Source of the DNA: Peptococcaceae bacterium
Lineage (GTDB): Bacteria; Bacillota; Desulfitobacteriia; Desulfitobacteriales; Syntrophobotulaceae
Reading direction: 5' to 3'
DNA length: 47,098 bases
Assembly: GCA_009778595.1 (NCBI GenBank)
Contig: WRJI01000011.1
Location: 1 to 47,098, forward strand
The position numbers and the translations under genes are program-made. Positions 1 to 7,137 of the stretch are shown piece by piece (within the stretch, counting starts at the first letter, position 1; every line of letters starts with the position of its first letter). The notes beneath the pieces were generated by a model that was given only the letters and a program-made list of their open reading frames with translations, had not been told where the DNA came from and ran no database searches.

Positions 1-432
1 GAAGGCTACGATAGCGTTCATGTTATAGGAGGGCCGCAACTAATACCTGTAGATGTAAAGACCCTTCCCTACCCTGGTTTCCCCACCGACATGCAAGCCC
101 AGTTCATGGCTCTTCTTACTCTAGCCGGCGGAGTCAGCGTGATCACCGAAACAGTATTCGAAAATCGCTTCCGCCATGCGGAAGAATTAAAAAAGATGAC
201 TGCCGATATTAAAACCGAAGGACACAGTGCAGTAATCAATGGTGTAAAACGATTACAAAGCGCGGCAGTGGAAGCTACCGATTTACGTGCTGGAGCAGCC
301 ATGATCGTAGCAGCCTTAGCCACCGAAGGCATAACAAAGATCAGTAATATCCACCATATAGAGCGTGGCTACGAAAATATTTGCGGCAAATTATCCGCGG
401 TGGGTGCAAGAATAAAAATTGTAGAAGAATAA
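1..432 (+). CDS. murA: MurA, C-terminal part (5' end outside window)
   Basis: The C-terminal 143 residues of UDP-N-acetylglucosamine 1-carboxyvinyltransferase, which transfers enolpyruvate from PEP to UDP-GlcNAc in the first committed step of peptidoglycan synthesis in the cytoplasm. The frame is open from base 1 to the TAA at 430-432. Family-typical stretches are visible: PGFPTDMQAQ, the ENRFRHAEEL segment, the DLRAGAAMIVAALA helix and the closing HHIERGYENI region. The gene is cut by the window edge, so the catalytic Cys loop cannot be inspected. It ends just upstream of a tRNA gene with its own promoter. Identification is secure; whether this is the MurA or MurZ paralogue cannot be decided. 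Confidence 0.95.
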   Translation, partial: EGYDSVHVIGGPQLIPVDVKTLPYPGFPTDMQAQFMALLTLAGGVSVITETVFENRFRHAEELKKMTADIKTEGHSAVINGVKRLQSAAVEATDLRAGAAMIVAALATEGITKISNIHHIERGYENICGKLSAVGARIKIVEE

Positions 433-435
433 AGC

Positions 436-464
436 TTGCGGTACGCGTTTTTTTGCGCTATACT
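436..464 (+). promoter_or_regulatory. Sigma-A-type promoter of the tRNA-Gly gene
   Basis: TTGCGG (436-441), a 17-nt spacer, and TATACT (459-464). It lies 20 bp before the mature tRNA 5' end and immediately after the murA stop codon, so the tRNA has a transcription start of its own. Confidence 0.7.
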
Positions 465-483
465 ATATTATATATTTTAATAA

Positions 484-557
484 GCGGGTGTAGCTCAATG
501 GCAGAGCTCTAGCCTTCCAAGCTAGCCACGTGGGTTCGATTCCCATCACCCGCTCCA
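484..557 (+). tRNA. tRNA-Gly (anticodon TCC)
   Basis: A complete cloverleaf. The acceptor arm GCGGGTG pairs with CACCCGC, the D arm is GCTC/GAGC, the anticodon stem CTAGC/GCTAG encloses the loop CTTCCAA (anticodon TCC), and the T arm TGGG-TTCGATT-CCCA is intact. The discriminator base is T and CCA is encoded. The gene is single, with its own promoter upstream and a hairpin terminator downstream. Confidence 0.97.
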
Positions 558-564
558 ACATATA

Positions 565-600
565 AAAGCAGCTATCCATATGGATAGCTGTACTTTTATT
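565..600 (+). terminator. Intrinsic terminator of tRNA-Gly
   Basis: A perfect 8-bp stem, AGCTATCC (570-577) and GGATAGCT (582-589), with loop ATAT. It is flanked by AAAA on the 5' side and TACTTTTATT on the 3' side. Confidence 0.8.
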
Positions 601-721
601 ATATGCATTATTTAATATCATGTTCACTAAATTTAACGATTTTCCATCATGTTTTAATGGAAAAAATAATGGAATTTTTTAGCGAATTATTCGCGGCTAT
701 CAATTTCAACTTCCGGGAGTT

Positions 722-1345
722 TTACTTGACGTAAGCCTCTTTAAGCTCCAACAGCTTTGTAAATTTCAACCCCAATATGCCCCGACGTAAAGCACTTTCC
801 GCCACCGCCAGACACACTACGATGGAACGCACCCCTTTTGGTGAGCGGGCGGTGAATACGAGCGGGGTATTGTTGTTGGGGAAAGATATATGGGAGACTA
901 GACCGTCGTTTCGGTAGGCGGCTTGGAAGTCATTATATATCGGCGGCCTGAACCGCCAAAAAATCGCTTGCTCACCTTTTTCTTTATCCCAATACACAAT
1001 AGGCTCAAACTGATGTTGCGGCACATACTGCTCCATCAGCAGTTTTAGCCTTTCGCTTATGACCTCGTTGCGCGTGTCATAATCAATTTTGTTCAATTTG
1101 TTAAAGCCTGAAACGTTGACAATTTCCGTGTCTTCTCCCTTTGGCACTTTGGGCAGGTATGCGTCCCCTGCCATTTCCATGACATAGCAATGCATGTACT
1201 CAGCTCTTGGGCAGATGCTCACTGCTTGAAAGTGCTTCTCAAATGCTGCAAGCCGGCTTTGTCTATGCGAAGCGAAAGCCGCATCCGTTTTCAGGAGGCT
1301 TTCGTTATGCAAATTTTTAGCAAAATCAATAAAATGATTATACAT
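722..1345 (-). CDS. Hypothetical protein, 207 aa
   Basis: No family recognised. A soluble-looking protein with no signal peptide or membrane segment and mixed alpha/beta composition. Its ATG lies inside the last codons of the upstream gene (8-nt overlap, 1338-1345), so the two are translationally coupled. It is the last of three minus-strand genes between a tRNA and an IS element. Small coupled genes without domains beside an RHS locus are often immunity or orphan polymorphic-toxin genes, but that is only positional inference. No T-rich hairpin is seen after its stop. Confidence 0.7.
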   Translation of the reverse strand: MYNHFIDFAKNLHNESLLKTDAAFASHRQSRLAAFEKHFQAVSICPRAEYMHCYVMEMAGDAYLPKVPKGEDTEIVNVSGFNKLNKIDYDTRNEVISERLKLLMEQYVPQHQFEPIVYWDKEKGEQAIFWRFRPPIYNDFQAAYRNDGLVSHISFPNNNTPLVFTARSPKGVRSIVVCLAVAESALRRGILGLKFTKLLELKEAYVK

Positions 1346-1808
1346 TGTAATACTCTTTCATATAACGTCTAAACTGAGTGCAATATCCGCCTCCTAAATC
1401 CAACAACGACGAAAAAAACGCTTCCAGATACAGCTCTGGTCCAGAATTGTCATACCTCGCAGTTTTCTCGTCATATAGAAAATAAATAACAAGCCTTAGT
1501 AAATTTTTGGGCGCACTGTCTTTTGGGAATTCATCGTGTTTTCCCCAAGCGGATATTCTTTCCTCAAATAATGCTTCTTTTGTTATGCTTTTGTCAAAAA
1601 ATGCTTTTCCTTGCAGGGCGTAGTGCCGTATTATTTCTTCCGCTTCACTGTCAATAATTAGTTTTCGCAAATTGTCTTTCGCAAAAAGCTCGCTAAAAGT
1701 GAAACCTATAAGAACGCCCATCAGTTTTTCAAATGATATATTTTTAATGTCAATGACCTTTTCCAATTCATCATATTCATAAATGTCTTCTCTTTCATAA
1801 ATGTCCAT
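1338..1808 (-). CDS. Hypothetical protein, 156 aa, acidic N-terminus
   Basis: No family recognised. The N-terminal 20 residues are rich in Asp, Glu and Tyr (repeated IYE/YDE), and the rest is predicted mostly helical. No membrane segments. A GGAAGAAAA ribosome site (AAGGAAG) precedes the ATG at 1808. Its stop overlaps the start of the next gene. It resembles the small acidic proteins found as immunity partners, but no toxin stands directly upstream, so function stays open. Confidence 0.7.
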   Translation of the reverse strand: MDIYEREDIYEYDELEKVIDIKNISFEKLMGVLIGFTFSELFAKDNLRKLIIDSEAEEIIRHYALQGKAFFDKSITKEALFEERISAWGKHDEFPKDSAPKNLLRLVIYFLYDEKTARYDNSGPELYLEAFFSSLLDLGGGYCTQFRRYMKEYYNV

Positions 1809-1841
1809 AAATATTTTCTTCCTTTCACGCTGTTCAATTCA

Positions 1842-2030
1842 TTAGCAGATGTCAATATCTTCTACGCCCAGTTCCCCTAAAACATGTTTGCATGAATCAC
1901 AGGCTTCTTTATATTCCCCATTAGGTAAATAGACAGAAGATTTGGCACCATTACAAACTTCATTCAATTTTTTTATACCATCTGCAGCATCCGTTATGTA
2001 TTCTTTTTTGCACCAAGAACACTGAATCAT
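1842..2030 (-). CDS. Small cysteine-rich (zinc-ribbon-like) protein, 62 aa
   Basis: Contains CSWC near residues 4-7 and CDSC near residues 44-47: two CxxC knuckles as in a small treble-clef or zinc ribbon, plus further cysteines near residue 26 and at the C-terminus. It is the first gene of the minus-strand trio and lies 33 bp upstream of the 156-aa gene. The role is unknown; a metal-binding adaptor is the most that can be said. Confidence 0.6.
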   Translation of the reverse strand: MIQCSWCKKEYITDAADGIKKLNEVCNGAKSSVYLPNGEYKEACDSCKHVLGELGVEDIDIC

Positions 2031-2297
2031 CAGTGGCCTCGAATAATTGGTCGAAGTGGCGATACGGAACTTTTTTGAAAACCCAGTAATATCAATGGTT
2101 CACAGACCGCCAACGATAGTATTTACCTAAAAAAGTATAGCACAACAGAGTATTTAGCGCAATTGACAAATACTTTTCGCCGTGGATTTTTCGAAGCTTT
2201 GTAAGAGTTTTTGCCAGAGCCTGCTGGAAAACATTTTCACCTGATGCAACGAAAGAACATGATGAAAACTTGCAATAAAAAAATAAATCAGAGAAAA

Positions 2298-2327
2298 AGG
2301 CCGCAGAGGCCTATTTTGTTTGTTTTT
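2298..2327. terminator. Hairpin with flanking A and T tracts
   Basis: AGGCC (2298-2302) pairs with GGCCT (2308-2312) around loop GCAGA. It is followed by ATTTTGTTTGTTTTT and preceded by GAGAAAA, so it could terminate in either direction. No gene runs into it directly. Confidence 0.45.
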
Positions 2328-2387
2328 AAGGCCACAAATGTCAAAACTTGTAAATTGCAAAGTGCTGGTTTTGAGCCTACCAAAAAA

Positions 2388-2431
2388 AGTTCCCGCACTA
2401 GTTCCCGCACTTTTGTGGTGGGAACTGGTGC
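2388..2431. repeat. Tandem 12-mer forming a 12-bp hairpin
   Basis: AGTTCCCGCACT occurs twice in tandem (2388-2399 and 2400-2411). GCACTAGTTCCC (2395-2406) pairs with GGGAACTGGTGC (2420-2431) with one G-T pair, giving a strong hairpin in the gene-free tract. Function unknown. Confidence 0.6.
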
Positions 2432-2607
2432 TTCGTTGTTCTTTTTCGTTCGCTTCATGTTCTTATTACCAAAATGAAAACGCTTACGAAACATTGGATT
2501 TTCAATGATTTACAAGCGTTCTTTTTTGGTGCGAGTAGCGATATAGGAACTAGAACAACCCAGTAAAATTAATGGTTATAGACTTTCAAATGAGTAGTAT
2601 CTGCCAC

Positions 2608-3908
2608 TAGTATACTGTATCATTGATATATAGCTAAATATTTCGCCGTTTCTATTGATTTTACTAGCGTTTTGTGGTAGAATAAAAGAAACGGCGGTGA
2701 TTGAAAATGGGAAGACCAAGCAAGTACATAATTGCCCTCTCAGACGAGGAATTGAAAAAGCTAAAATCAGTTTTACGAAAGAAAAAAACATCAAGAAACA
2801 TGCGGCGCAGATGCCAGACGCTGATAGATCTTGACACATTGCACGGCAAGGTTTTAACACATGAACAGTGCGCTAAATCAAATGGTATTTGCATGGCTAC
2901 AGTAAGCAATATCATCAGGGATTATTGCAGCGGTGGTATCGACGAGGTGCTTACCTACAAACGAAACGGTAATTCTGATCAAGCAAGGCGGAAGCTTGAC
3001 GGGCGCGGCGAAGCAAAGGTGATCGAAATTGCCTGTGGCCCTGTCCCTGATGGGCGAAGCAGATGGACACTGCGTCTTTTGGAAGAAAAATGCCGTGTGG
3101 AACTTGAAATCCCTGTCAGTAAGGATACTATCGGCCGCGCTTTAAAAAAAACGAACTTCGACCTCACCGGAACGACTACTGGTGTATCCCCCCAAAAGAA
3201 AATGCGGAATTCGTAGCCTGCATGGAAGACATCCTTGATGTTTATGAAACGCCATATAATCCGGCGTATCCGGTTGTATGCATGGATGAAAAACCATATC
3301 AGCTTCTTGGTGACGCACGTGAACCGCTTCCTATGCGCCCCGGGGATGACCTGAAGACAGATTCCGAATATGTGCGGGAAGGCACATGCAGCATTTTTGC
3401 ATTTACAGAACCTCTTGGCGGGATCAGACACGTAAGCGTACGAGAACATCGCACTGCGGTTGACTGGGCAGAGGAAATACAGTATATCTTGCAGATGTTC
3501 AATATCCAGACGCAGAAAAAATTATACTTGTTATGGATAACTTGAACACGCATAAAACATCTTCTCTTTACAAAGCGTTTCCTCCGGAAGATGCGAGAAG
3601 AATCGCCAGAAGGTTGGAGATTCATTATACGCCAAAGCATGGAAGCTGGCTGAATATGTGTGAAATCGAACTAAATGTTATGACAAGGCAGTGCCTTTCG
3701 CGAAGGATTGATGACATAGAAACTTTGCGTAACGAACTAGCTATTTGGGAATCCAATCGTAATTCTGAGGCCGCAGGAATTAGTTGGCATTTCAAAGTGA
3801 AAGATTCCCGTGTGAAGCTAATATCATTATATCCCAAGTTTTTGACGCCCCCTTAGCATCGAGCAGCAGATCGCTAATTAATATAAATATCAATGATACA
3901 ATACACTA
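2608..3908 (+). mobile_element. IS630-family insertion sequence, decayed or frameshifted
   Basis: Terminal inverted repeats of 22 bp match at 20 positions: 2608-2629 (starts TAGTATACTGTATCATTGA) and the complement of 3887-3908. Both ends begin with TA (2608-2609 and 3907-3908), as expected for IS630/Tc1-mariner insertion into a TA dinucleotide. The 1.3-kb length fits the family. It carries one transposase gene broken into three frames. It lies immediately upstream of the RHS gene and may have brought or separated it from its ancestral neighbours. Confidence 0.88.
2707..3856 (+). pseudogene. IS630-family DDE transposase split over three frames
   Basis: The first frame (ATG 2707 to 3216) carries the helix-turn-helix N-terminal half. 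The second (through about 3150-3545) holds the first catalytic Asp in VCMDEKPY, and the third (about 3518-3856) holds the second Asp in LVMDNLNTHK and the Glu in MCEIELNVM, so the DDE triad is complete across frames. Both changes are -1 shifts at A runs: A8 at 3144-3151 (TTTA then As, C) and A6 at 3516-3521. Read through the first shift, the protein continues KKNELRPHRNDYWCIPPKEN, as IS630 members do. One -1 shift may be programmed, as known for some IS630 members; two make an active product doubtful. Upstream GGCGGTGA may serve as the ribosome site. Confidence 0.85.
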
Positions 3909-3973
3909 CATGTGAAAAAACGGATTCATAATATTCGGCAAACGACAAAAAGCATTATACAAGGAGAATGAAA

Positions 3974-5127
3974 ATGGTTAAAAAACAGACGACAGTACAA
4001 GAAATCCATAGAAAATCTATCAGCGTAATCCTATCTTTTGTCTTAATCCTCAACCTCGCCGCCCCACAAAAACCGCTTTATGGTGAACCAGCAATAACCG
4101 AAACCGAACTCATGTCCCCCTCCCTGCTGCTGGAAGAAAACATAGGAACCGAACTGACAGAACTCGCGGGCCTTATGGAAGAGTCCGTTGATCAGATAGT
4201 CCCCACGACAGACATTATCACATTCGCAGACGATGATGATGACGATGACGATGATGACGACGACCTCATTGAACTCCCTCCGGTGGTCAACAGTGTCAAC
4301 CAATTCTTCAACAACCCCTTTACCACTGACGCAGGCCAACTCTACGGAGTTGATGTCATAACCGGCGGATTCACAAACCAACTTACAGATATCGAGCTCT
4401 ACGGCGTCGAAGAACTGGCTTTCACGCGCTATTACAACTCCCTCTCCAAAGAAGAAGGCGATCTTAACAACATAGGCTACGGCTGGAGCCATAACTACTC
4501 CTACACCATCAAAGAAGACGCGCAGAAGATTATCATAACCACCCCCGGCAACAGCACCCTCGTCTTTGCGAAAAACGCCGACGGCACATACGGCGCACCC
4601 AAAGGCGCCGACTTCACCCTGACGAAGCCGGACGGATATCTCTTAACCTACCGCGACCAAACCAAATATGCCTTCGATTTCGGCAACAAATTAGCAAGCA
4701 TCACAACCTTAGGCGGTGAGCAAACCGCCCTAACCTACGAAGGCTCTCTGCTCAAAACCATCAGCAACCGAAGCGGCAGTCTGACCCTGGCCTACACAGG
4801 CAACATACTTGCCGGCATAACAGACTCAACCGGACGCTCCACAAGCTACAGATGGGACGTCGGCGCTTATTACTTCACGAACATCGACGGCGATACCATC
4901 GAATATCAATACAATACGGACAACCGCTTAATCCGGATATACGACTTAAAAACCTCCAATACGTCGAGCAAGCCTACAACAGTCAAGGCCAAGTTACCTC
5001 CCAGATCCTCACCGGCCAGGAACGAACCGACATCGCCTACAACCCTGATACCCAAACCAACACCATAACCTATCCGGATCATAGCCAAACCCACTATCAT
5101 TACACAAACGACAGCAACCTTGACTGA
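3974..5127 (+). pseudogene. RHS/YD-repeat (WapA-like) protein, N-terminal part, frameshifted and truncated
   Basis: Starts at ATG 3974 because AAGGAG (3961-3966) is 8 nt upstream; an ATG at 3968 is too close. A Sec-type signal peptide with hydrophobic core SVILSFVLILNLAA is followed by a linker with a run of 12 Asp (about residues 86-97). Then comes the DUF6531-like RHS entry domain (DVITGGF, FTRYYNS, GYGWSHNYSY) and the first YD-type repeats. A -1 shift at the A5 run 4948-4952 moves translation to another frame (LKNLQYVEQAYNSQGQV) that stops at 5127. Most of the beta-cage repeats expected of a full RHS gene (well over 1000 residues) are missing: only about 390 codons precede the tip fragment at 5222. 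This is an internally deleted, probably inactive RHS gene. Confidence 0.85.
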
Positions 5128-5221
5128 GGCCTTCCTGTTTACCAGGACACAGTTTTCCTTCCGTTTTCTAGCTCTGACGTAGTATTTCATATTATTTCAA
5201 GGTTGGGAAAAGGATCGCTCC

Positions 5222-6403
5222 ATGGCCGCTCGGCCAACCTCGGAAACCATGCGGCACGCTCTCGCCAGCCCCCTCCTGGACAAACTCGTTGAAAAAGAAA
5301 CCAACGGTCTCACGTACAAATATATCTACGGCGCCGAAAAAATCTCTGTAGACATCATTGAAGAAGGCAAGAAGAAAATCGATGTCGACACCTTCTACGT
5401 CCATCACGACAGACTTGGCTCCGTTGACAGCCTCACCAGTATACATCAAACCATTAGAAGCAGTGCCGGCTACGACCCTTGGGGCTCTCCCAAGAAAAGT
5501 GACGCCCTCCTGACAAACTGCCGAAAACTCGACCTCGTCACACAGTTCACAACCTACACCTATGATCCCATCCTTGAGATTTACTACGCCAAAGCCCGGA
5601 TGCACGATCCCTGGAACAAACGGTTTCTTGCTCAGGACATCCTTCCTGGATACCAAGAAGATCCTCAGACCATCAATCGTTACCCATATGCAATGAGCAA
5701 CCCAAGAACCTATACAGATGCAACTGGTGAATTTCCATGGCTCATTCCAGTAATAATAGTTGCGGGAGCGTTAATATTAAGCGGATGTTCTAGCGAAGCC
5801 CCAGAACCTGAAAAAGAGAAACATCTTGTCGTAATTGGCAGTGACAGCGCGTCAAATAACAACACTTTTATTAACAACGCTAATACCTATAAAGAAGAAC
5901 ATCCTGATGTTGAGGTTATTATTATTAATGCCTGGGATTACGAAACTGAAGATAAGTTGATGAGCGCAATCATTGAAAAATCTAAAGAGGTAGGGGGGCT
6001 TGATGCTTTGGTATTTGAAAGTCATGGGGCTGCTGGGTCGCCAGATCATCTTTGGGTTTCCAGATACAGAGCGACTAAATCAGCAAATTGGGAAGGCATA
6101 GAGTTTAAAGAACATGCTACAATAAGATTTTCCGGATGTATTGTAGGCGGCACTGAAGGAAACGCCTCACAGGATTCCTTGGCACAACATGTGGCCAATA
6201 AGACTCAAAGACCTTTCTCAGCTTTTGTCAATGAGACGACACAATTTGGATATGATTCTCAGGGGAAGGAGGTTGGCTGGCAGGATGCAAAGAGTTTTTA
6301 CCAAAAACCTATTAGAAAGAAAATTGGAGAAAAAGTTGTCGAAGACTATACCCTGTTTAGTCCCCAATGGAATTCTAAGCCCCATAAATGGAAATATTTA
6401 TAA
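5222..6403 (+). CDS. RHS core C-terminus with caspase-like toxin tip
   Basis: Residues 30-170 are the end of an RHS shell: YVHHDRLGSV, the GYDPWG turn, then the hallmark RYPYAMSNPRTYTDATG. Residues 171-190 form a hydrophobic segment ending in a lipobox-like LSGC. The variable tip (about 200-393) has a beta/alpha pattern ending in VFESHGAAG (His268) and later IRFSGCIVGG (Cys306). This matches the His-Gly and strand-end Cys of clan CD (caspase/gingipain/CHAT) peptidases, with a normal 38-residue spacing. The inferred role is a proteolytic polymorphic toxin released from the RHS cage. An AAAGGAT-like site precedes ATG 5222, but the ORF is more probably the surviving 3' part of the gene at 3974; 94 bp with stops separate them. 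The following gene is a likely immunity protein. Confidence 0.72.
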   Translation: MAARPTSETMRHALASPLLDKLVEKETNGLTYKYIYGAEKISVDIIEEGKKKIDVDTFYVHHDRLGSVDSLTSIHQTIRSSAGYDPWGSPKKSDALLTNCRKLDLVTQFTTYTYDPILEIYYAKARMHDPWNKRFLAQDILPGYQEDPQTINRYPYAMSNPRTYTDATGEFPWLIPVIIVAGALILSGCSSEAPEPEKEKHLVVIGSDSASNNNTFINNANTYKEEHPDVEVIIINAWDYETEDKLMSAIIEKSKEVGGLDALVFESHGAAGSPDHLWVSRYRATKSANWEGIEFKEHATIRFSGCIVGGTEGNASQDSLAQHVANKTQRPFSAFVNETTQFGYDSQGKEVGWQDAKSFYQKPIRKKIGEKVVEDYTLFSPQWNSKPHKWKYL

Positions 6404-6475
6404 GGGCGCATGCGTGCTCTCGAAGTATTAATTACAAAACCATCCCCTGACTCTCAAGAAGGAGTGTGATAATAA

Positions 6476-6994
6476 GTGAAAAAATCGATGCTTACGTTCG
6501 TCGCACTAATTGTGTTATCAAACTTATGTACCTTTTTACTGGCGTATAATAATGGATATTCCAAAGGGGAGTCTGTATACGGCAATCATGCAGAAAACAA
6601 CACTGGAAAAATGGCACAAGACAATCCCCTCTCTGATATTTGGACCAAAATTGATTATCCACTTATTGAATACTATTTTGATGATGAAAGTGATTGGTTA
6701 ATAATCTTTACAGACTTAGAAAATTTGAGTCAGGATGATGGGCTGTTCAAAGTAATTCAAAATCCCCAAAACTTACGCTTCTGTACTCAAGACGTATATG
6801 TAACGACTTTTCCTATTGGATTAGGTACAACTCCTCATGGTGAAATACTCATCTACAAAAATAGGGAATTAGAGAAAAGGGTCCAATTCTTTGATTACTG
6901 CATAACTTCACAGGTTGTTTGGGACGAGATAGAGGAGCTCAATAAAACAAGGTTGCTGGAATTAATTAATTCCGACATTCAATTTACAATATAA
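6476..6994 (+). CDS. Putative immunity protein, exported or membrane-anchored, 172 aa
   Basis: GTG start at 6476 with AAGGAG about 10 nt upstream. The N-terminus (residues 1-24) is a typical signal or anchor segment: KKSM, then a hydrophobic stretch ending TFLLAYNN. The remaining 145 residues are acidic with Trp and Tyr, and no known domain is recognised. It lies 72 bp after the caspase-like RHS tip in the same orientation, which is where cognate immunity genes sit. A surface-anchored inhibitor would fit a toxin that acts at or across the envelope. Immunity function is inferred from position only. Confidence 0.6.
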   Translation: MKKSMLTFVALIVLSNLCTFLLAYNNGYSKGESVYGNHAENNTGKMAQDNPLSDIWTKIDYPLIEYYFDDESDWLIIFTDLENLSQDDGLFKVIQNPQNLRFCTQDVYVTTFPIGLGTTPHGEILIYKNRELEKRVQFFDYCITSQVVWDEIEELNKTRLLELINSDIQFTI

Positions 6995-7137
6995 TAATAA
7001 ATACCGCCCGTCTTTCTGAGTCTGAACCTTGATTTAAGAACACAAAAGTGCCATTTTTATCCTGCTGACGATTCCTTGAAGGAATCACCTTCCATGCCGT
7101 TGGTATTAATTACTGATTCGTAACTATGAAATGTCCC

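Larger units (their letters stand above)
2055..2583. repeat. Imperfect direct repeats bounding a gene-free tract
   Basis: A block near 2055-2108 (GCGATACGGAACTT, later CCCAGTAATATCAATGGTT and CAGAC) recurs at about 2535-2583 (GCGATATAGGAACT, CCCAGTAAAATTAATGGTT, TAGAC). The two flank about 430 bp with no convincing gene. The second copy adjoins the left end of the IS630-type element. It may be a degenerate element end or duplicated target; low certainty. Confidence 0.45.

Noticed and set aside
2154-2508. Small open frames on both strands
   Set aside because: They overlap repeats and hairpins, lack starts with ribosome sites and resemble nothing known.
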